From: Antrihabitans auranticaus
GTDB lineage: Bacteria > Actinomycetota > Actinomycetes > Mycobacteriales > Mycobacteriaceae
NCBI RefSeq assembly: GCF_016481275.1
Contig: NZ_JAEMNW010000001.1
Span: forward strand, 1,231,531 to 1,295,530
DNA length: 64,000 bases
Direction of reading: 5' to 3'
Position 1 is the stretch's first letter, and each line of letters starts with the position of its first letter. The notes under the pieces were generated by a model that was given only the letters and a program-made list of their open reading frames with translations, was not told the DNA's origin and did not search any database. Of this stretch, positions 53,697 to 62,635 are shown piece by piece. A program made the position numbers and the translations under genes.

Positions 53697-53945
53697 GTGA
53701 ACCATAACCCTGCCGTCCCCGAGATCCCCTCGAGGTTCACGGACCCGCGTCCCGTTCTCGCGATCGGAACCGGCCTGTGGCTCATCGCTGTTTTCGGCAT
53801 TCTGGTGACCGGTGATCGCTTTGCCGATTACCTCCCGGTGTCCCTGGCGGGATTCGCGGTCGGCGCTCTGGGAACGACTATTTTCACCATTCAGCGACGA
53901 GCGGCACGACGCGGTAGCAAGGGCGCACAGTCCGGGCTCGTGTAG
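53697..53945 (+). CDS. DUF2530 small membrane protein (Rv0879c-like)
   Basis: 82-residue protein with two hydrophobic segments (PVLAIGTGLWLIAVFGILV and YLPVSLAGFAVGALGTTIF) and a basic C-terminus (RRAARRGSKGAQ). Function unknown. The GTG start lies exactly six bases after TAGCGT (53685-53690), a TANNNT -10, so the mRNA is probably leaderless. It is divergent from the MarR gene across 75 bp, the same arrangement as Rv0879c/Rv0880 in M. tuberculosis. Confidence 0.82.
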   Translation: MNHNPAVPEIPSRFTDPRPVLAIGTGLWLIAVFGILVTGDRFADYLPVSLAGFAVGALGTTIFTIQRRAARRGSKGAQSGLV

Positions 53946-53972
53946 TCCCGTCGCGAACTGGCTCGGCTCGCG

Positions 53973-54602
53973 CTATTCGATAGCTTGAGCTGCGACGATG
54001 TCCGAAATATGGTCGAGCTGCTCATTGGCGGTGACGCTGTCTTCGTCGACGAGCCAGCGCAAGACCAGGCCGTCGATCATCGACAACATGAGCCGGCTCA
54101 GCGCACTCGGCGGCAGCCGCCACGCTGTTCCCGTCAGGCTCGTCGCCATCTCCAGAACGGCGAGCAAGGTCGAGTCGTTGAACGCGTACTGCTCGCGTGC
54201 GATGCCCAGCCGCTCGGGCGTCGCGTCACCTTCACGAAGCGCATACGTCGTGATTTCGTAGGTCAGCAACTGACGGTCGGGTGTCCGCTCGATGTCGTGC
54301 CACATGACGCCGAGAGCCATCCGCAGCAGCGAGCGCAATGCGCCCAGACCCTTCTCGTGCCATTCGTGAACACGCGGATCCCCGTCGACCGAATCACGTA
54401 GCTCGGTCGTCAATGTTTTGACCACTTCGGTCATCAAGGCGTCTTTGTTCTCGAAGCAATAATGGACGACTCCGAGTGACACACCCGCGGCTTGCGCAAC
54501 GTCGCGCGTGGTGACCGCGGCGACTCCCTTGCGCTCCGCCAAACCGATGGCAGCCTCGATCAGGTGCGCGCGGCGCTCCTCGACCGACAATCGTGTGGAC
54601 AC
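53973..54602 (-). CDS. TetR-family transcriptional regulator (BetI-like)
   Basis: 209-residue regulator. The N-terminal HTH runs through RAHLIEAAIGLAERKGVAAVTTRDVAQAAGVSLGVVHYCFENKDALMTEV, and the remainder is an all-helical ligand domain with TGTAWRLPPSALSRLMLSMIDGLVLRWLVDED. I chose the GTG at 54602 (VSTRLSVEERR), as the ATG at 54647 would lie upstream of a palindromic operator candidate that directly precedes the GTG. The regulated target is unknown; PAP2 lies 120 bp upstream on the same strand. Confidence 0.85.
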   Translation of the reverse strand: MSTRLSVEERRAHLIEAAIGLAERKGVAAVTTRDVAQAAGVSLGVVHYCFENKDALMTEVVKTLTTELRDSVDGDPRVHEWHEKGLGALRSLLRMALGVMWHDIERTPDRQLLTYEITTYALREGDATPERLGIAREQYAFNDSTLLAVLEMATSLTGTAWRLPPSALSRLMLSMIDGLVLRWLVDEDSVTANEQLDHISDIVAAQAIE

Positions 54603-54621
54603 GTGTGAAGTAAAACCACAC
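54603..54621 (-). promoter_or_regulatory. Candidate TetR autoregulatory operator
   Basis: GTGTG and CACAC arms, nine bases apart, form an inverted repeat immediately upstream of the TetR GTG start, in an unusually AT-rich stretch for this genome. The position suits autoregulation; binding is inferred. Confidence 0.5.
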
Positions 54622-54722
54622 CTGGAAGAGCAAGTCAATTCGATCACAGTCGGGCACGCGCGATTTGGGAACGGCGAGGAGCTATCGGTGGCTGCGGCAA
54701 CCGGTTGGCAACAGACCGCTCG

Positions 54723-55247
54723 TCACGCCTTCTGCCGAAGAAGCCAGACCCATACGAGCACCCAGGCGGCGCCGATGATCCAGCCTGCGACGACATCGGT
54801 GAGCCAGTGCGCGCCCAGATACAGTCGGCTGATTCCGTCGACGAACGATGCGCATGCTGCAGCGCCGACAACGAGAGCGCGACCGCGAAACTGATGCCGC
54901 AGTGCGAGCACGATGACCACCGTGGCGAGGACTGCCGAAACCATTGCATGCCCGGACGGGAACGAAAACGTCGTTTCGTCGGTCATCCGTTCCGGCATGG
55001 GCGGGCGCGCGCGGCCGAATACGAGCTTCAAAAGCGACATGAGCAGCCAACCGCTCACCATCGATGCACCGACGAACAAAGCGTCACGTGACTCTCCGCG
55101 GCGGACCAGCACACCCATCAAGATCACCGACAGCACACCGAGACCGCCGAGACCGAGGACCTCACTGACGACGCGGAGGGTATCCGTCAACCAACCCACA
55201 CGGTGGTCGACGAAAAAGTCGAGTACGCGGTTGTCCAGAGACGTCAT
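54723..55247 (-). CDS. PAP2-family membrane phosphatase
   Basis: 174-residue membrane phosphatase with five to six hydrophobic segments. The three catalytic motifs are complete: KLVFGRARPP (KxxxxxxRP), PSGHA and SRLYLGAHWLTD (SRxxxxxHxxxD). It likely dephosphorylates a lipid such as undecaprenyl-PP, phosphatidate or decaprenylphosphoryl-ribose-phosphate; the substrate is not determined. The ATG at 55247 overlaps the stop of the sacsin-like ATPase gene by four bases (ATGA), making it the last gene of a coupled three-gene unit with DUF3027. Confidence 0.9.
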   Translation of the reverse strand: MTSLDNRVLDFFVDHRVGWLTDTLRVVSEVLGLGGLGVLSVILMGVLVRRGESRDALFVGASMVSGWLLMSLLKLVFGRARPPMPERMTDETTFSFPSGHAMVSAVLATVVIVLALRHQFRGRALVVGAAACASFVDGISRLYLGAHWLTDVVAGWIIGAAWVLVWVWLLRQKA

Positions 55248-57982
55248 GGACTCGTCGCCGCAACATGCGTCACACCGTCGTCGTCCACCCACAGCGCAAC
55301 GTCGACCGTCGCCTCGACCGCGCCGCTCAACCGCACGGTAAGCGTGTCGTGCACAACCACCGGACCCGTCGACAGGGCGACTCCCAGTCCGATGCTCGCG
55401 AGCACCAGCGAAGGTTCGGCGTCCCACGTACTTGCCCGTCCGACGCCCATCACTTCACCGCGGATGGTCTCGGACGCCAGCGGCAGATCGAGCAACTCGG
55501 CGAGCGAAGGAGCGGTTGCGATATCTCCTGCGACAAGGCGGTCGGGCGGAATAGCGAGAGCGAACCAAGGCTGATCGAGGACGACGACGTCTGCCGGATC
55601 GGCCAACGTCGCAGCGACCGTTCGCACCCGGTCAGGCAGCGAAATCGAATCGGGGTCGACGACGCCGGCAGCCATACACAGCGCGAGCCTACGATGCGTA
55701 TCGACGACGACCGCCGGCGTAGGCAACCGCTCCGGATCTGCCAACCGGTCGACAAGAACGTGAATCAGATCGAGGTCGACATCGTCCGCGCTCGCGAGGC
55801 ACGACTGCAATGCAGGTGCGCGCGGGTGTTCGACAACGTCGAGCAACCCTTCGAAGGTGTTGTCTGTGGCGCTGCGCAACGTGCCGAGCCGCTGGCCGTC
55901 GAGAACCGCATGTGTACGCAGCCACCATGCTATGTAGCCGCGACGATCGGCGAGTGCAGGCGCAATTGTGCTGTCAGCCACCAGCAGCGTCAAGGCGTCA
56001 TGCCACTTTGCCGGATCGACGAGGTCCAGATCACGAACGGCCACAAGCGCTTCCGGATCATCGGGCAGGTCCGACCACCAGTTGTCTTCGTCGTCGAGTT
56101 CGTGGTCGGGACCGGTCGGGAGGTCGTCACGCACGATTTGGAACGTCCACCCCACGCCGACCGCCCGGAGCGCGGTGGTGCCGAAACGTTCGGCAAGTGC
56201 TGAATCCACTGTGCCGAAGGGCGTTTCCGGTAGCAACACGGTCCGCAGCGGCGCATCCGGTAGCAGCAGTTCGTCGGCGTGCCTGAGCTCGCCGTCCTCG
56301 TCGGGGAGCAGCAACAAGCCGAGCCACGAGGGGAGAATGCTCGGATCCGACACTCCCCCAGCAAGAGTCAGCACGGCACCGGCGAGGTCGTCGGCGTCTT
56401 CGTCCTCGACGTTGTCGATGACGGCCCGCAATTCGGGGTCCAGCAACAGGTCGGCAGCACCGACCTGCCGAGAACCGAGACGCCCCAGCAACGGGTGCAC
56501 CGCGCAAGGATGCACGAGCCGCGCCCAGTGCACCGGAAGCATTGCGTCCGAACCATTTCCGGACCAGACGAGGTCGACAGCGGTGACTACGGTACGCGGA
56601 CCCGTCACGGTCCGCCCGTCGGCGAGCGGGACCGGCAGCGCACCGAGTTCCTCGACGGCGACGGCGTCGATCACGAGTGGTTCCAGCGCGTCGTAAAGGT
56701 CTCGCCACCACACAGGCGACCGCTCGATACCACTCAACATTTCGGCGAGGCGGGCAAGGCCGAGCCGGTGAACGTCGACTTGCGCGAACGCCGAAGCTGT
56801 TTCCTGCCCGGATAATTCGGGAACGACAAGGGCCGGCACCACGTCCTCGAGCAGCGTCGCCAACTCTGCGGTCAATCCTGGGAGCACAGTTGCGCGCGTA
56901 GGCTTGGCGGTAGCGGCGACACCGACGACAGGGAGCCAGGAACCGGCACGTAGCTCGGCCAGCAGCGCCTCGCGCAATACTCTGTCGACCTCGCTTCGAG
57001 CGAAGCCAGGAGCGGGGATCAGCTTGTGGCGCACGGTTGCAGGCAGAGATCGGACGAAATCGCTGTAACCGGAGGCTAATTCGGCAACCGGTCCGCCAGG
57101 AAGGACTCGTCTGCGGTCGGGCTGCATCGGTATGTCGCAGATGAGAACTGCCGGCAGCGAAAGACCTTCGTCGGACCGAGTCGGCGCGCGGAGCACGTCT
57201 TCTGCAACGGGTGCAACCTCGCCGGCCACGACCGGCACCAGCCAGCGCCGATCGGCCAGCCGATACTGCCACCAGCGGTGCTGCGCGATTCGGACGTCCT
57301 CGAGTCCACCCGGCAGAGCTTCGACGGTACGCGCGAACTCTCCCTCTCCGATTCGAATCGATTGCAGTGCGGGCAGTTCCAGCAGGAGGTCGACTGCTTC
57401 GGCTTGCATCGCAACGAGTAACGCGCGAGCATCGAGTCCCGGACGCAACCGCACGACGACCTCGGTGTCGTACCCGGCCGCAGGCGATGTGCCGGTCGGC
57501 CACGCGAGACGGAGCACCGGTACGGTGTCAACGACGCTTATCCCGTTGCCCTGCAGCTCAGCTCGTGTACGTCGCGCCGAGAAGCAGATCGAACCGGAGG
57601 TCGAGCGCATTTCGATCTCATCGCCGACCGACAACACCGCGGTGAAACCGACGCCGAACCGTCCGACGCTGTCCACGGATGGTTGTTTGCCCGAAGCCCG
57701 CATTGCAGAAAGCGCTTGTACGCCTTCGGCGCTCAGCGGCGAACCTGTATTTGCAACGTGGAGGTCGCCACCGTCCAGCCAGACGTGCACGCGCCCCGCA
57801 ACATTCGCTGCAGCGGCAGCGTCGGCGGCATTCTGCACCAACTCGGTGAGCAGGCGGTCCCGGTAACCGGCGCGAACAAGGTCGGCCTCGATCGCTTCGT
57901 CTTCACGCAACCGGGTCGGCGAGGACTTCCACGCAAGCAGTAGCGCCGAACGGAGCGCCGCTGTGCCGAACGGGTCGGTCAG
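55244..57982 (-). CDS. Sacsin N-terminal-like (HATPase) protein, probable CTG start
   Basis: 912-residue protein with a GHKL ATPase fold at the N-terminus: LLTELVQNAADAAAAANV (N-box), HVANTGSPL and GRFGVGFTAVLSVGD (glycine box), as in Hsp90-like and sacsin domains. The remaining 700 residues have no motif I recognise. The first ordinary start codon is a TTG at 57910, inside the conserved region; the upstream 24 residues (TDPFGTAALRSALLLAWKSSPTR) match the N-terminus I recall for actinobacterial homologues. They can be reached only from a CTG at 57982 overlapping the DUF3027 stop (CTGA), where relatives would have GTGA. A chaperone-like role is inferred. Confidence 0.82.
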   Translation of the reverse strand: MTDPFGTAALRSALLLAWKSSPTRLREDEAIEADLVRAGYRDRLLTELVQNAADAAAAANVAGRVHVWLDGGDLHVANTGSPLSAEGVQALSAMRASGKQPSVDSVGRFGVGFTAVLSVGDEIEMRSTSGSICFSARRTRAELQGNGISVVDTVPVLRLAWPTGTSPAAGYDTEVVVRLRPGLDARALLVAMQAEAVDLLLELPALQSIRIGEGEFARTVEALPGGLEDVRIAQHRWWQYRLADRRWLVPVVAGEVAPVAEDVLRAPTRSDEGLSLPAVLICDIPMQPDRRRVLPGGPVAELASGYSDFVRSLPATVRHKLIPAPGFARSEVDRVLREALLAELRAGSWLPVVGVAATAKPTRATVLPGLTAELATLLEDVVPALVVPELSGQETASAFAQVDVHRLGLARLAEMLSGIERSPVWWRDLYDALEPLVIDAVAVEELGALPVPLADGRTVTGPRTVVTAVDLVWSGNGSDAMLPVHWARLVHPCAVHPLLGRLGSRQVGAADLLLDPELRAVIDNVEDEDADDLAGAVLTLAGGVSDPSILPSWLGLLLLPDEDGELRHADELLLPDAPLRTVLLPETPFGTVDSALAERFGTTALRAVGVGWTFQIVRDDLPTGPDHELDDEDNWWSDLPDDPEALVAVRDLDLVDPAKWHDALTLLVADSTIAPALADRRGYIAWWLRTHAVLDGQRLGTLRSATDNTFEGLLDVVEHPRAPALQSCLASADDVDLDLIHVLVDRLADPERLPTPAVVVDTHRRLALCMAAGVVDPDSISLPDRVRTVAATLADPADVVVLDQPWFALAIPPDRLVAGDIATAPSLAELLDLPLASETIRGEVMGVGRASTWDAEPSLVLASIGLGVALSTGPVVVHDTLTVRLSGAVEATVDVALWVDDDGVTHVAATSP

Positions 57983-58809
57983 TCCGTCGATGCTGAGCCT
58001 TTTTCGACTGCCGAGCCTTCGTCAGTCTCGGGTTCGCTCCCAGCCGCGGCCTTCGGCTCCGCTTCCAGAACTACTTCGATGGCACCGTCGTCGAACGCCT
58101 CGTACATCGGCGAGCCAGCGCCCGTCGGCAACGCCGTGTCGGAGTGCGCGCCGCAGCCGTACTCGGTGTGTACGACGTGACCGTCCGCCGACATCTCGTT
58201 GGCGCACACGCCGAAGCTGTCGTGCATCGCGCCGGCGAGCGGCAGGTAGAAACCGCAGCGACCGCAGGTCGAGGCCGCGGCCTTCGCCATCTCCGCTTCG
58301 GGTCCGAAATCGTTCTCGAACCACCGCTGTGCGGCATCGCCGCGCCCCTCGGGACTCAGCACCTGCTTGCGACCGAGCCCGAGTTCGAGGGCGACATCGT
58401 CGATTTCGGGGTCGCCCGTTGCAACGTAGCCCGGCACCAGGCGCGGATCGTCCGCGACCGGCGCAAGCATGTCGCCTGGTGACAGGTCGCCCGGTCGGAT
58501 GCGCTGATCCCACGGCACCCAGTCCGGGGCGAGCAGTGCGTCCGGCCCTGGCAGAAGGGCAGATTCGCTGACGGTCGCGTGATCCGATTCCGGATCTGCG
58601 GCAACGACGACGGCCCATTGCCAGCCCCGGTACCCGGGCAGCGTGGCTTCGAAGCGATGAGTGGCTGCGCACGAATCATCCGCGGTGACACCGAGGTAGG
58701 CGCCGACGCCTTCCTCACCGAGGTCGACGAGCGCGGCTCGGGCCAGGTCGGCAGCCTGCGCCAGGATGTCGCGTAGTTCGGACAGTTCGGATGAAGGGGC
58801 GACGCTCAC
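57979..58809 (-). CDS. DUF3027 protein (Rv0877-like), probable zinc-binding
   Basis: 276-residue actinobacterial protein of unknown function. The central part has WQWAVVVAADPESDHATVSESALLPG and VPWDQRIRPGDLSPGDML. A Cys/His cluster near residues 180-220 (STCGRCGFYLPLAG, FGVCANEMSADGHVVHTEYGCGAH) looks like a zinc site. The C-terminus is acidic and variable. The GTG at 58809 lies six bases after CAAAAT, consistent with a leaderless mRNA. Its stop overlaps the probable CTG start of the sacsin-like ATPase. Divergent from the Rv0876c-like MFS gene, as in M. tuberculosis. Confidence 0.85.
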   Translation of the reverse strand: MSVAPSSELSELRDILAQAADLARAALVDLGEEGVGAYLGVTADDSCAATHRFEATLPGYRGWQWAVVVAADPESDHATVSESALLPGPDALLAPDWVPWDQRIRPGDLSPGDMLAPVADDPRLVPGYVATGDPEIDDVALELGLGRKQVLSPEGRGDAAQRWFENDFGPEAEMAKAAASTCGRCGFYLPLAGAMHDSFGVCANEMSADGHVVHTEYGCGAHSDTALPTGAGSPMYEAFDDGAIEVVLEAEPKAAAGSEPETDEGSAVEKGSASTD

Positions 58810-58941
58810 ACCTCTATTTTGCCGCACTACCGCATGTAGGGGTTGCAGTGGGCTGCACAACAGGCCGCGGGAAAGGGGCGGCGCGCGCAGCGAGACCCTT
58901 CCGCTTTCGCCAATGCCGCCAAGGTAAGACAGAATTGACCC

Positions 58942-60654
58942 GTGGACGACCGACGCGAGCCCAAGGATCGCACCGGGGGCTGGCCGAGTCGCAGTGGCAA
59001 ACACCCCGGTTACGACAACTATCCCCCGAGGCATGTGCCCACGCGTCGTCAGCCGTTGCCGCCGTTGCATCCTGTCGAGCCGCCCAAACGCCAGCAGCCG
59101 CCGCGCAACGAGCCCCCCGGAAGCCCGCCGCCGCCCTACACGCGGCGGGACGACGCGGACGGTCCGGCGTACGACGATCAGCAGGAGGGCCGGCCGGATG
59201 GCCTTGGCTTCCAAAGCGGTCGGAAGGCGCCACGCAAGCTGACGGTCACGCGCGTCGCCGCGATGCGGAGCCGCGAACTCACCGAGCGCGGCTTCGCGAC
59301 GTTCCAGCGCGCGGCGAAAGCTGACGGCGCGGAGCAATCCGGCCTCACCGCACTCACCTACGCGACGATGGCCAACTTCGCCGTCGACGCCGCGGTCGCG
59401 ATCGCACTGGCGAACACTCTCTTCTTTGCTGCGGCAAGCGGTGAGGACAAGCCTGCGGTCGCGCTGTATCTACTCGTCACGATCGCGCCTTTCGCGGTTA
59501 TCGCACCGCTTATCGGCCCGATGCTCGACCGCCTGCAGCACGGTCGGCGAGTTGCGCTGGCCGCGTCCTTCGCCGGTCGTGCGGTCCTCGCGATCGTGCT
59601 CGTCTTCAACATCGACAACAGCCTGGTCTTGTACCCCATCGCCCTCGTCATTCTCGTGCTCAGTAAGTCCTTCGCGGTGCTGAAGAGTGCGGTGACGCCG
59701 CGCGTCCTGCCACCCGAGATCGACCTCGTCCGCGTCAACTCCAGACTCACGGTTTTCGGCTTGCTCGGCGGCACCATCGGTGCCGGAGCAGTTGCCGGTG
59801 CACTCGCAGCGATCGCAGGTTCGCCGGGCGCACTCGGTTTCGCCGCGGTAATCGGGTCCGCCGGCGCCTATCTGAGCATGAAGATTCCGTCATGGGTGGA
59901 GATCACCGAAGGCGAAGTGCCTGCGACGCTGAGCTATCACGGCGGCGACCACCACAGGACCGTCCTCGATGCCGACCGCCAGGACACTGTCAAGCCGAGC
60001 AAGCGCCGGCAGCCGCTCGGCCGTTCTGTCGTCACAGGTCTCTGGGGCAACGGAACCATCCGCGTCATCACCGGCTTTCTGACGCTGTATGTCGCGTTCG
60101 TTGCCAAGGCGACAGAGCATGACGCGTTGCGGCAGGCGGCAATGCTCGGCCTCGTCGGAGTCGCCGCCGGACTCGGCAACTTCGCCGGCAATGCCACCGG
60201 TGCACGGCTGAAGCTGGGCCGGCCTGCCGTGGTGGTGCTGCGGTGCACGATCGCGGTCACCGTGGTGACGATCGTCGCCGCATTCGCGAACAACCTCATT
60301 TCCGCCGCAGTCGTCGCACTTGTCGCATCCGGCGCGAGCGCGCTGGCGAAGGTCTCCTTGGACGCCTCGATCCAGGACGACCTACCTCCGGAGTCGGTGG
60401 CGTCCGGATTCGGTCGATCCGAAACCGTCCTGCAGCTCAGCTGGGTCCTCGGTGGCGCGATGGGCGTCCTGATGCCGACCCAGTTCTGGATCGGATTCAC
60501 CGCGGTTTCCGCCGTCCTCGCGATCGGGCTCGCACAGACCATCGCAAGTCACACGGGACACTCGTTGCTGCCCGGTCTGGGCGGCAACAGGCCTGTACAC
60601 GCCAAACAAGAAGTCAAGAACTCCTACCCAGGAACGACGAGATACGCCCAGTGA
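58942..60654 (+). CDS. MFS transporter with long Pro-rich N-terminal extension (Rv0876c-like)
   Basis: 570-residue membrane protein. The first 100 residues are disordered and Pro/Arg-rich (PLPPLHPVEPPKRQQPPRNEPPGSPPPP), then about eleven to twelve membrane segments follow. VIAPLIGPMLDRLQHGRRVAL is the MFS loop motif, and a long cytoplasmic loop (about residues 330-355) divides the halves. Similar in length and layout to Rv0876c (548 residues). The GTG at 58942 lies six bases after CAGAAT, suggesting a leaderless mRNA. Its stop overlaps the start of the DUF2771 gene. Confidence 0.87.
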   Translation: MDDRREPKDRTGGWPSRSGKHPGYDNYPPRHVPTRRQPLPPLHPVEPPKRQQPPRNEPPGSPPPPYTRRDDADGPAYDDQQEGRPDGLGFQSGRKAPRKLTVTRVAAMRSRELTERGFATFQRAAKADGAEQSGLTALTYATMANFAVDAAVAIALANTLFFAAASGEDKPAVALYLLVTIAPFAVIAPLIGPMLDRLQHGRRVALAASFAGRAVLAIVLVFNIDNSLVLYPIALVILVLSKSFAVLKSAVTPRVLPPEIDLVRVNSRLTVFGLLGGTIGAGAVAGALAAIAGSPGALGFAAVIGSAGAYLSMKIPSWVEITEGEVPATLSYHGGDHHRTVLDADRQDTVKPSKRRQPLGRSVVTGLWGNGTIRVITGFLTLYVAFVAKATEHDALRQAAMLGLVGVAAGLGNFAGNATGARLKLGRPAVVVLRCTIAVTVVTIVAAFANNLISAAVVALVASGASALAKVSLDASIQDDLPPESVASGFGRSETVLQLSWVLGGAMGVLMPTQFWIGFTAVSAVLAIGLAQTIASHTGHSLLPGLGGNRPVHAKQEVKNSYPGTTRYAQ

Positions 60655-61151
60655 ACCTGGCTCCGAAAACCAAGAAGACGCTCGTCATCCTCGGCACACT
60701 CGTGCTCGTCACCGGGATCGCGTTCGTCGCCGTACTGACCGTGATCATCCGCAACGCGGAATCCAAACCACCGTGGTTCCACGCCTATTCGAACGGTCAC
60801 GCAGTGAAGGTCGAACCGGTGAAGTATTGCTCGATCGCCGGTACCGACTGCACAGACGGACCGCAGGCAGAACTCCACGTGCCGCTCGGCGGCTCGGTTC
60901 AAATTTCACTGCCCGACGAGATCAGCTCGGCGGTCTGGGTACTGACGACCGAATTCAAGACGCCCGACGGCGAATTCGTCATGGCGCCGGATCGCGTCTT
61001 CCGCCCGAACGAGGTCCACAGCCTGAACATCAAGTCCGACGCGGACCCGCCGCTGCAGCTCTCGGTCATCGAGATCAGACTGCCGTCCGCCGATACCGGA
61101 GGCGACGACCAGTACGTCGCTCGGGCGTACTGGTCGATCAAGATCGACTGA
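60651..61151 (+). CDS. DUF2771 membrane-anchored protein (Rv0875c-like)
   Basis: 166-residue protein with one N-terminal membrane anchor (TLVILGTLVLVTGIAFVAVLTVII) and an extracytoplasmic domain with two Cys in YCSIAGTDCTDG, likely a disulfide, and a beta-rich remainder ending in YVARAYWSIKID. Function unknown. The GTG at 60651 overlaps the MFS stop by four bases (GTGA), so the protein is probably an exported partner of the transporter. It ends six bases before the convergent cspB stop. Confidence 0.87.
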   Translation: MNLAPKTKKTLVILGTLVLVTGIAFVAVLTVIIRNAESKPPWFHAYSNGHAVKVEPVKYCSIAGTDCTDGPQAELHVPLGGSVQISLPDEISSAVWVLTTEFKTPDGEFVMAPDRVFRPNEVHSLNIKSDADPPLQLSVIEIRLPSADTGGDDQYVARAYWSIKID

Positions 61152-61157
61152 CGAACG

Positions 61158-61571
61158 TCACATGTCGAGTTCGCGCGCGACCGCGCGGACAACCTCCGAG
61201 ATTCGCTGCGCCGTCTTGCGGTCCGGGTACTTCCCCTTGCGCAGGTCGGGCTGCACTGTGGCCTCGAGAAGCGTGATCATGTCTTCGACCATGCCGTGCA
61301 GTTCGTCCGGCGTGTGCTTGCGAACCGGTGGCTCTTTACGGGCATTCGCGGTGGCGCGCAGCGACGGCGCGGGCTCGAGCACCTTCAGGCTCAGCGCCTG
61401 CGGGCCACGGCGGCCCGCCGCCATACCGAACTCGACACGCTGACCAGGCTTGAGCGCCTCGACACCCTGGGGCAGTGCCGACGACCGGACGTACACGTCC
61501 TCGCCTTCGTCTTGTGAAAGGAAACCGAATCCCTTTTCGACGTCGTACCACTTCACCTTGCCGGTTGGCAC
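61158..61571 (-). CDS. cspB: Cold-shock domain protein with C-terminal extension (CspB type)
   Basis: 137-residue protein: an N-terminal cold-shock domain ([35 protein letters not shown]1 KGFGFL, RNP2 VYVRSS) and a 70-residue charged helical extension ([51 protein letters not shown]) that ordinary CspA lacks. It matches Rv0871. Binds single-stranded RNA or DNA. The GTG at 61571 gives the conserved [10 protein letters not shown] start, with GGTGAG four bases upstream; the GTG at 61580 is the alternative. A perfect CTAGATCTAG palindrome (61590-61599) lies upstream. Confidence 0.9.
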   Translation of the reverse strand: MPTGKVKWYDVEKGFGFLSQDEGEDVYVRSSALPQGVEALKPGQRVEFGMAAGRRGPQALSLKVLEPAPSLRATANARKEPPVRKHTPDELHGMVEDMITLLEATVQPDLRKGKYPDRKTAQRISEVVRAVARELDM

Positions 61572-61756
61572 TGCGCTCACCCGTTCGTTTCTAGATCTAG
61601 CAAAAAGTTGCCTGTGCACTAAGAACGCGCCCCCGCTTGAGTGCGCAGGACGCGAATACCAAAGTCTAGCTGTGAAGCCTGTGATCGGCACATTCGTTTC
61701 CGCGGGCCGCTCGCTGGACACGATAACGGACCAGGTAGTGGGATTACGGTGGGGAT

Positions 61757-61996
61757 GTGACCAACACCGGATCCTCCCGGCGCAAACGGCCGAACCTCCT
61801 GATCGCAGCCACAATCCTGTTCGCGATCGGCATCGTGGCCATCGCCGGCGCGTTCACGTTCTCGGCCGTCGGATACTCGGCGGCGATCCCTGTGCTGCTC
61901 TGGCTCGCACTGGGCACACCGCTCGGACTGCTACTCGCTATCGTCTATGCGCTGCGCTCGGGGCGACGCGCACAAACCGCGAACAAGGGAACGTAA
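61757..61996 (+). CDS. Small two-TM membrane protein
   Basis: 79-residue protein with a basic N-terminus (GSSRRKRPN), two hydrophobic segments ([22 protein letters not shown] and [25 protein letters not shown]) and a basic tail ([13 protein letters not shown]). I do not recognise the family. The GTG follows TACGGT (61745-61750) by exactly six bases, suggesting a leaderless mRNA. The yccF gene starts two bases after its stop, so the two are one operon. Confidence 0.78.
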   Translation: MTNTGSSRRKRPNLLIAATILFAIGIVAIAGAFTFSAVGYSAAIPVLLWLALGTPLGLLLAIVYALRSGRRAQTANKGT

Positions 61997-61998
61997 TC

Positions 61999-62391
61999 AT
62001 GCGGCTCATCCTGAACATCATCTGGTTGCTCTTCGGCGGAATCTGGCTCGCGCTCGGCTATTTTCTCGCGGGAATCCTCTGCTGCGTTCTGATCATCACG
62101 ATCCCCTTCGGACTCGCCGCGTTCCGGATCGGTGCCTACGCGCTCTGGCCGTTCGGCCGTACCGTCGTCGAACGACCGACCGCAGGCGTGGCGTCGTTGA
62201 TCGGAAATGTGATCTGGTTCGTCATCGCCGGCATCTGGCTCGCGATCGGCCATCTGGTCACCGCGGTCGCCATGGCGATCACGATCATCGGCATCCCGCT
62301 CGCAATCGCGAACCTCAAGATGATCCCGATTTCGCTCATGCCGCTGGGCAAGGACATCGTCGACGCCGATGCCTTCCCGTCGCGAGTCTGA
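61999..62391 (+). CDS. yccF: YccF-domain membrane protein (Rv0870c-like)
   Basis: 130-residue inner-membrane protein with two copies of the YccF repeat: LNIIWLLFGGIWLALGYFLAGILCCVLIITIPFGLAAFRIGAYALWPFGR and IGNVIWFVIAGIWLAIGHLVTAVAMAITIIGIPLAIANLKMIPISLMPLGK. This is the usual doubled layout of the family; function unknown. AGGGA lies about nine bases before the ATG. It follows the small membrane protein gene by two bases. rpfA begins 463 bp downstream, after a regulatory leader. Confidence 0.88.
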   Translation: MRLILNIIWLLFGGIWLALGYFLAGILCCVLIITIPFGLAAFRIGAYALWPFGRTVVERPTAGVASLIGNVIWFVIAGIWLAIGHLVTAVAMAITIIGIPLAIANLKMIPISLMPLGKDIVDADAFPSRV

Positions 62392-62427
62392 TCGTCGGTC
62401 ACCGCAACTTCGTGACGCCGCGGATGG

Positions 62428-62443
62428 TGTGATTTTAGTCACA
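62428..62443 (+). promoter_or_regulatory. Perfect CRP-type binding site upstream of rpfA
   Basis: TGTGATTTTAGTCACA is an exact match to the TGTGA-N6-TCACA consensus of CRP/Cmr regulators. Mycobacterial CRP (Rv3676) and Streptomyces CRP control rpfA through such sites, so cAMP control is likely here. The site is about 200 bp before the riboswitch; I could not place the promoter boxes between them with confidence. Apart from this site and the riboswitch I see no gene in the 463-bp region. Confidence 0.82.
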
Positions 62444-62635
62444 TAACAACGCGGTCACGGCCCGGCCACGAGAAGAGGCGCAGCGTGACACGCCGCATCT
62501 AGCTGCGACAAGGACAAATGCATTGCGGGTCACGGCCTGATTGTGTATGCGCGCGGGCTGGTTACCAAATGGTGATTTTTACCGCCCGAAGTCGTACGGT
62601 CATCAGCGGCCGGTAGTTCGGCCGACATCCGGCCC

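Noticed and set aside
61590-61599. CTAGATCTAG upstream of cspB as an operator.
   Set aside because: A single 10-bp palindrome without promoter context is too weak to claim as a regulatory site.
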